48,065 nt of DNA from an uncultured Anaerolineae bacterium (GTDB lineage: Bacteria > Chloroflexota > Anaerolineae > Anaerolineales > Villigracilaceae), in the NCBI GenBank assembly GCA_903854805.1, contig CAINXK010000366.1, positions 1 to 48,065 on the forward strand, read 5' to 3'. Shown in pieces: positions 17,093-25,171 of this stretch. Every line of letters begins with the position of its first letter. Positions within the stretch are counted from its first letter, which is position 1. Made by a program: the position numbers and the translations under genes. The notes under the pieces are model-generated. The model saw only the letters and a list, made by a program, of their open reading frames with translations, ran no database searches and was not told the origin of the DNA.

Positions 17093-19201
17093 TCAATCAG
17101 GGCCTGAAATTGGTTCAACCTGGATGATCCAGACCTGTCCGGCATTAATAGAAACGGTACGATCGTATAGCGACAACTGGTAATTATTTTTTGGATTACC
17201 AACCAATCGCAGGTAAAAATGATGTTCACCAGTGCTTATGATCGACTCAGCAACCTGCGGACTCTTGCGGTCGTCTTCAGAGAAGGGATATATTTCTTCA
17301 AACAAACTGCGCTCACCATCGCTCAGCACCAATCGCGTAGGAAGATCGCCATATTTTTCGATAAAACGATCCGCAGCATAACCCAATTGCAGCGGATCAG
17401 GTATGACCAGCTGCAGCCTGGCTTCCTGCACCGGATAAGGCTGAAACACCCATGTTCGACTGGCCCACACTTGCAAAGCCATCAACAATCCAATAACAAC
17501 GAAGACCGGCACAAAATTGCGCCATGCCAATACGGGAGCTGTAAGACTGGATCGATCTGCAGCGGTTTTCTCTGGAGAGACAAGCGCGGGTAGAAGACGG
17601 GGCAGCCCTGAAGAAGCAGTCGCTAAAACTGGCAAAGACTGAGAAAAAGCATCGGGCGCCAGCCAGAAGGTACTGATAGGAGCATTTTCATAGGCTTTCT
17701 TTAGACGAGGCAGGCGCGTGCGATTCAAACGGCCTTCGGCCCACAGATTGCCCTCTCGCCGGGCACAATCATCCGGTGGACAGCCTACGACTCGGATCTG
17801 ACCTGCGCCAGCCGCCAGTGCACGCGAAACCAGAATAGGTGACACCGCGGCCACACAGGGTAGGGCCAGCACCTCAATGGGATGCTGGTCAGCAGATAGA
17901 ACTGCTTGATCCAGGTATGGTCGCGCACCTTGAGATGCGTGGCGTTCACAAGTAAAGACCAGCGTAACCGGTTCTTCATTCTTCCGCGCATGCGCAACAA
18001 TCCGAGTTTCTACGCGCCGCCACAGCAAATCTTCCGAGATTTCGCCCATCGAGATACAACCAGTATCGCAAGAACCCAGGCATACGCCACATGCTACGCA
18101 AAGCCGGGGATCCACTACCGCAACAAACTTGCGCCCATGGCTATCATCACCATCCCGATTCATCATCGAAATGGCTTTATATGGACAATCAGAAGCACAA
18201 GCACGGCAACCCGTGCAACATCCCTGGTCTATTTTGATAGATTCAGGCACAGGTTGCAAACTTAACCAGGGAATGGCTCCGGCAACGATAAAAACCGCTG
18301 CCAGCCCAGCCCACAACCATGCCAGCCCTGGTCCAAAGCTCAAGGGAAGATAAAACAGGTAAAAAGGATCAAGAGATATTGCGGCAGGCAGTTGACGGAA
18401 ATCAGCCCTTGGCAGCATCCCCAGGGGAAAAGCTGCCGAGACCAGCAGTACCACTGCGCCAACGCCGAGCAGCCAGTAGCGCGAAGGCAAGAACTTTGGC
18501 CGGCTTAGGCGCATGATATGCCACCAAAAAAATAGGGCCACGCCCCCAAACAATAATACATGGATACTCAAGACACTGACAATAAAAATCCAACTCATGT
18601 CCGTCGCTTCCAACTTCAACATGCTGCTTACAAATGCCGGGGCCAGGGATGTGGTCCGTTCCAGCAAAGCAGTAAAGCTATTCGTGATCAACTGCGCACG
18701 CTGATCCCAAACCAACCAATAGCCCGTCAGCCCATCCAGCCACAGGAATAGGGCCATTACCACGCCCGAAACCCAGGCAAGCCAGCGCGCTCCGCGAAAA
18801 CGATCCATAAATAACAGCCGGAAACCATGCAACAGGCTCACGACCATGGCGGATCCGGATGCGTAACGATGGATTGCACGAATGATATGCGCCAGCAGCT
18901 GGCCTTCCATCTTTGAGACAGAGCGGTAAGATGCCTCAAAACCGAACTGATAAAACAACGTCAGGTAGAGACCGCTCAACGCTACAATCATCCACAGGAA
19001 AACCGCCAACGTTCCGGTGTGATAAAAGGGATTTAGATTGGCAGAGCCTCCCAACCAGGTAAAAACCCGTTCAAAAGGCAGTGCCAACCGTTCCAACCAC
19101 AGAAGAGGTTCCATTCGTTTGGAACCTCCCAACTCATCTGCCCCATGCGATGATGCTACGATGTATCCAGGACCAGATGAGTTGGCAAGTTTTTTTTTCA
19201 T
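17093..19201 (-). CDS. Cytochrome b / 2x[4Fe-4S] / MvhD-FlpD domain fusion
   Basis: A 702-residue four-part protein. Residues about 60-320 are a cytochrome b N-terminal domain with two His pairs for two b hemes (H111/H125 and H214/H228, each 13 residues apart) and the DGLTGYWLVWDQRAQ loop. Residues 329-382 hold two cluster motifs (CTGCRACASDCP and CVACGVCLGSC). Residues about 410-505 match the hydrogenase delta-subunit/FlpD domain: four cysteines (C418, C449, C474, C479) with LPC and VVGCPPDDC followed by EGN, expected to bind one FeS cluster. A last membrane helix (about 568-585) carries a C-terminal domain of about 115 residues. The start overlaps the triheme cytochrome stop as ATGA. It probably links cytoplasmic FeS carriers to the quinone pool; this is an inference. 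Confidence 0.88.
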   Translation of the reverse strand: MKKKLANSSGPGYIVASSHGADELGGSKRMEPLLWLERLALPFERVFTWLGGSANLNPFYHTGTLAVFLWMIVALSGLYLTLFYQFGFEASYRSVSKMEGQLLAHIIRAIHRYASGSAMVVSLLHGFRLLFMDRFRGARWLAWVSGVVMALFLWLDGLTGYWLVWDQRAQLITNSFTALLERTTSLAPAFVSSMLKLEATDMSWIFIVSVLSIHVLLFGGVALFFWWHIMRLSRPKFLPSRYWLLGVGAVVLLVSAAFPLGMLPRADFRQLPAAISLDPFYLFYLPLSFGPGLAWLWAGLAAVFIVAGAIPWLSLQPVPESIKIDQGCCTGCRACASDCPYKAISMMNRDGDDSHGRKFVAVVDPRLCVACGVCLGSCDTGCISMGEISEDLLWRRVETRIVAHARKNEEPVTLVFTCERHASQGARPYLDQAVLSADQHPIEVLALPCVAAVSPILVSRALAAGAGQIRVVGCPPDDCARREGNLWAEGRLNRTRLPRLKKAYENAPISTFWLAPDAFSQSLPVLATASSGLPRLLPALVSPEKTAADRSSLTAPVLAWRNFVPVFVVIGLLMALQVWASRTWVFQPYPVQEARLQLVIPDPLQLGYAADRFIEKYGDLPTRLVLSDGERSLFEEIYPFSEDDRKSPQVAESIISTGEHHFYLRLVGNPKNNYQLSLYDRTVSINAGQVWIIQVEPISGPD

Positions 19202-20382
19202 GGCTGCCAGGTACGCAGGAACGCAATTACATCTGCGAGTTGGCTTTCAGACAGGCGACCAGCAAAACTACGCATGGCGGTGCCAGTACGCCCGGTTCGG
19301 AGGAAAATAAATAGATCTGCATTGGTGGTGGTCTGGACGAACGTATTCGGTTTGAGCTTTCGGCCCACCCCTCCCTGTCCTTCCGCGCCATGACAACCTT
19401 TACAGGCATCCATAAAAATAGTTTCTCCGCTGGCTGCATCGCCAAGAGGCCATTCCTTCGATAGTGCATCAAGCGCAACCCGCGCAGGCTCAACCTGTTT
19501 ATTCTTTACCTGTTCGACAATCGGAGCAAAGCGTTCCATGGCAGGACCGAAAGCAATGGCCCTGGCACGATCCAGATAGAAGAGCGCATCTTCTGCATCA
19601 TTTTGGGTCAGTGAAAATAGCGCAGAATTTAGCAGCTCAGCGACAGTAATTTCTGGCACCACGCGCTCGCCATTTCGCCAGGCAGCAATCACAGAAACCA
19701 AATCATCAACCTGGTTGGAAGAAAGAATTCCACCCCAAGATGGCATTCCCTTGGCAGGGCGTCCATTGATAATCGTCTGGCGGTACCAGTCATCATCATA
19801 TTTGGACAATTGTGCAGAAACATTGATCGCGGGGGCAATCATTGCGGGAGCGCCGCTGGCAGATGGACTGTTCACAGATATGTTGCTGCCACCCTTGCCG
19901 TCTTCGCCATGGCAAAGATAGCAACCATAAGTGTAGATGGCTGCGCCACGCGCAGGGTTAGGCACAAAGACCGCGGCCTGTACTTCAGGTGCAGTAGGTT
20001 CCCAGGCGCGGATGAAAGTCACGATATCACGAATGTCTTCATCTGTGAAAGCGCCACCATTGGCCTGGCCCCAGGCTGGCATAATTGTGCTGGGTCTTCC
20101 GGCAACAATAGCAGCGAAGAGCACTTCGTTGGAAGCTTTTTTCAGCAGGATGCTGTTGTTCAACACAGCCCCAGCACCCCCTTCTCCGCGTGTGCCGTGG
20201 CAGGAAGTGCAGTTATCCACAAACAACTGCCGGCCGTGTTGAAGACTTTTTTTCTGCGCAGTGGCAGCAACAGCCTCAATCCGTCCAGTTTCCCTGACAA
20301 AAGCTACTCCTAAGCTCGCCATTAATATCAGCGTAAGCAGGAGACCGACGACCATATGACGTGTGTAGTTTTCGTTCTGCAT
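19198..20382 (-). CDS. Membrane-anchored triheme cytochrome c
   Basis: The 394-residue protein has an N-terminal membrane helix (about residues 10-28) and three cytochrome-c-type domains with CXXCH at 58-62 (CTSCH), 154-158 (CYLCH) and 327-331 (CKGCH). Each is followed by a plausible Met ligand (TIMPAW, GMPSWGG, TAMRSFAG). It should be exported and carry electrons from the Rieske/cytochrome b complex to the monoheme carrier or the oxidase. ATG 20382 is preferred: it lies four bases after the Rieske stop with AAAGG upstream, while the longer frame from 20415 overlaps Rieske. A helical stretch of about 90 residues separates domains two and three. Confidence 0.9.
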   Translation of the reverse strand: MQNENYTRHMVVGLLLTLILMASLGVAFVRETGRIEAVAATAQKKSLQHGRQLFVDNCTSCHGTRGEGGAGAVLNNSILLKKASNEVLFAAIVAGRPSTIMPAWGQANGGAFTDEDIRDIVTFIRAWEPTAPEVQAAVFVPNPARGAAIYTYGCYLCHGEDGKGGSNISVNSPSASGAPAMIAPAINVSAQLSKYDDDWYRQTIINGRPAKGMPSWGGILSSNQVDDLVSVIAAWRNGERVVPEITVAELLNSALFSLTQNDAEDALFYLDRARAIAFGPAMERFAPIVEQVKNKQVEPARVALDALSKEWPLGDAASGETIFMDACKGCHGAEGQGGVGRKLKPNTFVQTTTNADLFIFLRTGRTGTAMRSFAGRLSESQLADVIAFLRTWQP

Positions 20383-20386
20383 AGTG

Positions 20387-20887
20387 TCAAGCCTTTGTTG
20401 TTTGACTCGGCTCAAATTTCTGCCGAGTAATTGGTTTGCCGGTATCTACAAAAACTTCACCACCTTGAATGGTCACCGGGAATAGATCGAAGGGGCGTGG
20501 AGCAGGACCACCCTGGACTTCGCCCAAATTGTTATACAGCGATCCATGGCATGGGCAGTGAAACAGATTCTCAGCCTCAACCCAGGGAACGCTGCAGCCC
20601 AAATGCGTACATTTTTGCCACATAGCCAGGAAACCGCCATCTTCCAACCGGACGAGATAAAAACGTCCGGATTGAATATGCGTAACGCTGCCAGGTTTGA
20701 AATCATCCACTTTTCCGGCACGTACCTTGCCGCCAAAGCCGCCAGTATTAACAGGCTGGATGTATTTTCCCAGCATTCCCAAAGCCTCTCCAGTCACTGC
20801 AAGCAATGAAGCACCCCAAAGGATACCGAGGAACTGGCGCCGATTAATTTTCGGCTTGGTTGGTTCATTTTTTTGATCTGCACTCAT
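20387..20887 (-). CDS. Rieske iron-sulfur protein
   Basis: A 166-residue Rieske protein: an N-terminal twin-arginine-like stretch (NRRQFLG) and one membrane helix (about 20-40), then the [2Fe-2S] binding boxes CTHLGC (C93, H95, C98) and CPCHGS (C111, C113, H114). C93/H95 and C111/H114 ligate the cluster and C98-C113 form the disulfide. It accepts the first electron from quinol and passes it to cytochrome c. ATG 20887 with GGAAGGA upstream is favoured over ATG 20905. It is encoded between subunit IV and the triheme cytochrome, in the usual order of b6f-like complexes. Confidence 0.95.
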   Translation of the reverse strand: MSADQKNEPTKPKINRRQFLGILWGASLLAVTGEALGMLGKYIQPVNTGGFGGKVRAGKVDDFKPGSVTHIQSGRFYLVRLEDGGFLAMWQKCTHLGCSVPWVEAENLFHCPCHGSLYNNLGEVQGGPAPRPFDLFPVTIQGGEVFVDTGKPITRQKFEPSQTTKA

Positions 20888-20920
20888 CGTATTATGTCCT
20901 TCCATTGACCCATATCAGCC

Positions 20921-21688
20921 CTAAAGGTTGTTCAACGGGTTATACCCACCCGGCATGTTCCAGGGCCAATACAGCTTGAAACCGGGCCCGCGGAAGAAAA
21001 AACCACTGAGAGTGAATATGACGGCTGAAACAAACAGCACTGTGAAAAGCGTAAGCATCAATTCGCGCGCAGTCGGTTTCCAGCGTAAGAGTATCAACAC
21101 TGGCACAAGAACGATCACTGCCATCATGGCCGCCGGAATGACTGCTTGCGCCACAACATCTGGCAGCACTCCTCGCAGCAGTTCACGTGGAGGAAATAGA
21201 TTATCAAACACAATGTAAGCTGGCATGATCACCAGTGTATAAAGAGTTGTGAATAAGGTTACGCGTTTTCCACGTTCAGACGTGAACCAACGTCCAGACC
21301 CTTCCCGTGAGTTATCCAGATAAGGGATCAAGGCCACAAAAACCACCATCAGCCCGGGCAAAATAACACCCGAAAGGGTGGGGTGGGCATGTTCCAACAT
21401 CTCTTGCAAGCCCATAAAATACCATGGGGCCTTAGCCGGATCGGTGGTGAGGAGCGGGTTAGCCACATCCTCAAGCGGCGCATTTTTGAGCATCGAGAAG
21501 ATGAAAAGCGCCACAGACATTCCAAGCGCCAGGATAAGCTCGAGAATGGCAACGATCGGAAATGCAAATATCGTGTTATCGGGACCTTTTTCAACCATTG
21601 TTGTGCGGCCACGAACAACCTCAACCAGGTTGTAAGTCTTTACCCCGTCTTTTGGAAACGGTTCTTTTTCAGGAAATGTATCCGCCAT
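20921..21688 (-). CDS. Cytochrome b C-terminal subunit (subunit IV-like)
   Basis: This 255-residue protein holds the second half of a cytochrome b: the Qo-site loop near APWYFMGLQEMLEHAHP (a PWY variant of the PEWY motif) and about five to six hydrophobic helices. A long C-terminal addition after the three standard helices ends in FKLYWPWNMPGGYNPLNNL. Being separate from the N-terminal half, it resembles PetD of b6f complexes, but it is longer than PetD (about 160 aa). GGAG lies before the ATG. It is about 158 bases downstream of the cytochrome b6-like gene, a larger gap than elsewhere in the operon, with no gene in it that I can support. Confidence 0.9.
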   Translation of the reverse strand: MADTFPEKEPFPKDGVKTYNLVEVVRGRTTMVEKGPDNTIFAFPIVAILELILALGMSVALFIFSMLKNAPLEDVANPLLTTDPAKAPWYFMGLQEMLEHAHPTLSGVILPGLMVVFVALIPYLDNSREGSGRWFTSERGKRVTLFTTLYTLVIMPAYIVFDNLFPPRELLRGVLPDVVAQAVIPAAMMAVIVLVPVLILLRWKPTARELMLTLFTVLFVSAVIFTLSGFFFRGPGFKLYWPWNMPGGYNPLNNL

Positions 21689-21846
21689 ATCATTACTCCA
21701 TATCCAACATCAAATTTCCAGTATATAAGGCACTGGTGCCCGAGCTTTGTACAGACCGAACCCGGCAAAAATCGCCTAATTGTTCTAGCATGTATTCATT
21801 TCGGGTGACGGTGAAAGGCAGAAACTTCAAAAAGCCTTCGTCGCTT

Positions 21847-22602
21847 TCAACTTTTGTTCTGAGCAGTACCCGCAGGCGGATCTACCACGTCAGTAGCGGC
21901 CAACCCACCGTCTTTTCTCACTCTCCAAAGATGGAGCGAGACAAGCAGAGCCAGCATGGCGGGAATGATCATAATGTGCAGAGCGTAGAAGCGGGTTAGA
22001 GAAGCCTGCCCAACTTCGGGTCCGCCCAGCAAGATATTCTTGATGGTTGCGCCCATCATCGGCTCATAAGAGGCAATGCTCGTGCCAACGGTGATCGCCC
22101 AGTAAGCCAACTGATCCCACGGCAGCAGGTAACCAGTAAAGCTTGCACCGAGGGTAAGAACCAACAGCACCACACCAACCACCCAGTTAAACTCTCGGGG
22201 GGGCTTATAGGCGCCGGTGTAAAATACACGCGCCATGTGTAAAACTGCAGTTAAAACCATCAGATGCGCGCCCCAGCGGTGCAAGTTGCGCAGTAGTTGT
22301 CCATAAGGAACAATTGTCTGCAGCCCTACAATGTCTTTAAATGCATGGTCGATCGATGGAACATAATAGAACATTAGTACGGTGCCAGTGATCACCAGCG
22401 AAACAAATGACAGAAAGGTCAGCACGCCAAGTCCAAGCGAATATGCAAATTTCAGGCTTTTAAGGTTTACCTTGACCGGGTGCAAATGGAAAAAGACATT
22501 GGTGGTCATAACCAGTGAGCGATCCAATGGGTTATCCGGCCAGCCGTGCCTGAAAAACGAACGCCAAACACGAGATTTAGTAATGAATGTTAGAAAGGAC
22601 AT
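21847..22602 (-). CDS. Cytochrome b6-like subunit (cytochrome b N-terminal half)
   Basis: Of the 251 residues, four membrane helices carry the b-heme ligands H108/H122 and H209/H224. The second pair is 14 residues apart, the b6f-type spacing, against 13 in mitochondrial-type cytochrome b. GASFTGYLLPWDQLAYW is the cd1-loop/Qo motif. The place where plastid b6 has Cys35 for heme c(n) reads AYSLG here, so that heme is probably absent. ATG 22602 with AGGAG is chosen. A longer frame from 22722 overlaps the upstream flavoprotein. It forms the quinol-oxidising core with subunit IV and the Rieske protein. Confidence 0.92.
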   Translation of the reverse strand: MSFLTFITKSRVWRSFFRHGWPDNPLDRSLVMTTNVFFHLHPVKVNLKSLKFAYSLGLGVLTFLSFVSLVITGTVLMFYYVPSIDHAFKDIVGLQTIVPYGQLLRNLHRWGAHLMVLTAVLHMARVFYTGAYKPPREFNWVVGVVLLVLTLGASFTGYLLPWDQLAYWAITVGTSIASYEPMMGATIKNILLGGPEVGQASLTRFYALHIMIIPAMLALLVSLHLWRVRKDGGLAATDVVDPPAGTAQNKS

Positions 22603-22615
22603 GACGTCTCCTATT

Positions 22616-24634
22616 CTATTTATTGTAAGTAAGCGTTTCTTTAAAGCGGAACGCTTCCATGGTGATCGCATCGGTGGGACAACGCTCGGCGCACAGAGCA
22701 CAACGTGTACAGGTTGTATCATCCTTGAGCATTGCAGCCAACGCGCCCGATTCGTGTGCGGAATCTACAAGCTGTTTCACAGATTCGTCACCCTCAAGCT
22801 GATCAATCGACACAATTTTCAAACAATCCCAGGGACATACATCCACACAGCCATTGCACAGAATACATTTTGAGCCATCAAATATGGTGTTGACGCTGCA
22901 TTCCAGACAGCGCATCCCTTGCAGCGCAGCCTGTTCGGTGGAATAGCCCAATTCGACAACTGAAAGGCCGGTGCGACGATCAACCGGTACACCGGGGACT
23001 TTTTCCCGGTTGAGTTTCGTCCAGTTCTCGGGCATTGTGTGTGTAGGTAGTTCCGTCCAACCGGTGGTAACACCAGACTGAATGGCTCGGCCCTGGATTT
23101 TCTCATCCATTCCAAGTGCGGCCAGGTGCCCATCTCGAACGGCATGAATAATCAGGCGCGGACCGAAAGCCACATCGCCTCCAGCAAATACATCCGAAGC
23201 GCTGGTCTGCCCGGTTTCAGGGTTAATTTCAATCAAACCGCGTGGAGAAATACGCACATCATCTGCACCACCGAGGGCACCCAGGTCCGCCGACTGCCCA
23301 ATTGCCAGAATGACCGTATCGCATTCCAAAACCTTTTCGGTACCCGGCTTAAATTTCGGGCTAAAGCGCTTGTTCTCATCAAACACTGATGCAACTTCAA
23401 TTACTTCAAGACCGGTCACTTTTCCATTTTCGCCAAGAATACGGCTGGGGCCGAGGCGAGGATTGATCTTAATACCTTCTTCCACAGCTTCTTCAATCTC
23501 AAAACGCGAGGCAGGCAACTCGTCCCAAGATTCAAGCGAAATCATTTTGACATCTGCCACGCCCAACCGTAAAGCCGTGCGGGCCACATCCAGGGCTGCA
23601 TGAACCGCATCTGATTCGTCATCAGCGCGGTTTTCGGTTTCGCCCAGGGCAGTTTGCTGCTCAGGGGTGGCCTGCCCCAGGCGCAGGGCAGTACGCGCAG
23701 CGTCCATGGCAACATCGCCACCGCCAATCACGATGACGCGCTTGCCCAACGCAACCTTATAACCCAGGTTGAAGTTGAGCAGCAGATCGACAGCCGTGAT
23801 GACACCATCCAGATTTACACCTTCCACATTCAAGCTGCGCCCAACCATCAATCCAACGCCCAGAAAAACAGCGTCATATTCGCGGCGCAGGTCAGCCAGT
23901 GTCACGTCTTTCCCCACCCGCATATCAAAGTGGATGGTAACGCCCATATCCAGAATAGACTGCACTTCCATATCCATAGCCTGCTGGTCAATACGATAGA
24001 CCGGCACACCATAGCGCATCATTCCGCCTGTTTTTGGCCCAGATTCATAGATGGTGACTTGATGCCCAAGCAAGGCCAGGTCGTGCGCGACAGTGAGACC
24101 CGCTGGCCCAGCCCCAATAATGGCAACCTTGCCGGCTTTACGCCCAGGCTCAATCGCCAATTCTTTAAGAGTATCCCGCGACCACCGGGCGGACGAGAAA
24201 ACTGCTTCTGTACCCAAACCTGGGAGGGTCATCTCCGTCTTTGATGCCGCATACGGAGTGCCGGCACGCAATCGCAGTGGCGAAGCAGGGTTATTGGTAT
24301 TGCTCACAACTCCGGGTAAGAACCCGGCATTCTCCGGCCCAAAATGTTCGGTTAACAAGCGTTTGATCGGGCGAATGGCCACCGGCTCAAAATCCGGCCC
24401 AACCGCGCCTCTCCGGCAAGCCGTTTCGCATGGCGCACCACAGATACGCCCGCAAACCGTTGAAAATGGATTTGGGTCATGCGCAATCTTGTAACCCTGC
24501 TCCAATTCGCCGCGCGCCACTGCAGTCACATAGGCGCGGGCATCGGTTTGCACAGGGCAGGCAGCCTGGCACTTCACCATTTTCCTGTAATAATCGGTAC
24601 CGGGAATGACGACTTTATAACGGCCGTCGGTCAT
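22616..24634 (-). CDS. GltD-like FAD/NAD(P)H oxidoreductase with extra [4Fe-4S] domains
   Basis: This 672-residue flavoprotein has an N-terminal Cys-rich domain like the glutamate synthase small subunit (CQAACPVQTDARAYV, then CGRICGAPCETAC). An FAD Rossmann motif (VAIIGAGPAGLTVAHDLA), an NAD(P)H motif (VIVIGGGDVAMDAARTAL) and FAGGDVAFGP follow. The C-terminal end adds a ferredoxin-type pair (CILCNGCVDVCPWDC and CTRCALCAERCP). The NAD(P)H domain contains an extra segment bounded by two ARTALRLG copies. It lies 13 bases before cytochrome b and likely feeds electrons from NAD(P)H or takes them from reduced carriers. It is not a glutamate synthase, because no large subunit is present. Confidence 0.88.
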   Translation of the reverse strand: MTDGRYKVVIPGTDYYRKMVKCQAACPVQTDARAYVTAVARGELEQGYKIAHDPNPFSTVCGRICGAPCETACRRGAVGPDFEPVAIRPIKRLLTEHFGPENAGFLPGVVSNTNNPASPLRLRAGTPYAASKTEMTLPGLGTEAVFSSARWSRDTLKELAIEPGRKAGKVAIIGAGPAGLTVAHDLALLGHQVTIYESGPKTGGMMRYGVPVYRIDQQAMDMEVQSILDMGVTIHFDMRVGKDVTLADLRREYDAVFLGVGLMVGRSLNVEGVNLDGVITAVDLLLNFNLGYKVALGKRVIVIGGGDVAMDAARTALRLGQATPEQQTALGETENRADDESDAVHAALDVARTALRLGVADVKMISLESWDELPASRFEIEEAVEEGIKINPRLGPSRILGENGKVTGLEVIEVASVFDENKRFSPKFKPGTEKVLECDTVILAIGQSADLGALGGADDVRISPRGLIEINPETGQTSASDVFAGGDVAFGPRLIIHAVRDGHLAALGMDEKIQGRAIQSGVTTGWTELPTHTMPENWTKLNREKVPGVPVDRRTGLSVVELGYSTEQAALQGMRCLECSVNTIFDGSKCILCNGCVDVCPWDCLKIVSIDQLEGDESVKQLVDSAHESGALAAMLKDDTTCTRCALCAERCPTDAITMEAFRFKETLTYNK

Positions 24635-24665
24635 AGGTCACATCCTGTATAGGTAGAATTAGCGA

Positions 24666-25079
24666 TTATTTCTCAGAGAGAATGTAAGCCACCAGGTCAG
24701 CAAGTTCCTGTTCGCTCAAATCTTCTGCCCATTTCTGATACATATCGCCTTCTTTATAGGTCTCGACGACATAAGCATTGGGCTTGACAATCGATTCATG
24801 GATATATTCTTCGGCAGAAAGACCAGCGACACGCGTCTCGGCGCGGGTACCAGTTGCAGCGGTATAAGGAGCCTTGTCATTCTTGCCGGCAGCCTCGTTA
24901 TAGTTATGGCAGCTGATACAGCCTTCGGCAGAGTTCTTGCCCAATGTTTTGGAGTTGTACAAACCTTTGCCACGCGCAGCATCACCCACTACTGGGCCAG
25001 AAGATCCTCCGCCGCAGGCCGTTAGACCCAGAGCCACAATCATGGAAACCAACACCAGACTAAAAATTACCTTACGCAT
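24666..25079 (-). CDS. Monoheme cytochrome c lipoprotein
   Basis: The 137-residue protein starts with a lipoprotein signal ending LTAC (Cys at about residue 22) and holds a single CISCH heme motif near residue 54. A later Met (GDMYQKW) is a possible sixth ligand, and the C-terminal helix ADLVAYILSEK is typical of class I cytochromes c. It should be anchored on the outer face of the membrane and carry electrons from the bc-type complex to the oxidase. AAGGAG precedes the ATG. It sits between the oxidase genes and the bc-type genes, which matches that role. Confidence 0.9.
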   Translation of the reverse strand: MRKVIFSLVLVSMIVALGLTACGGGSSGPVVGDAARGKGLYNSKTLGKNSAEGCISCHNYNEAAGKNDKAPYTAATGTRAETRVAGLSAEEYIHESIVKPNAYVVETYKEGDMYQKWAEDLSEQELADLVAYILSEK

Positions 25080-25121
25080 TTGAAATTCTCCTTATTGATA
25101 TTGAAAATTATTGCGTTATAT

Positions 25122-25159
25122 CTGCGCATCTCCCAGGCCAGTGCCTGGGAGATGCGCAG
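25122..25159. other. Strong intercistronic hairpin between oxidase and cytochrome c genes
   Basis: A perfect 17-bp stem (arms 25122-25138 and 25143-25159) with a four-base loop sits just after the oxidase subunit I stop. No T-run follows on the minus strand, so it is not a standard terminator. It may be an RNA-stability or processing element, or an attenuator. Confidence 0.75.
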
Positions 25160-25171
25160 GCCAAAAATTTA

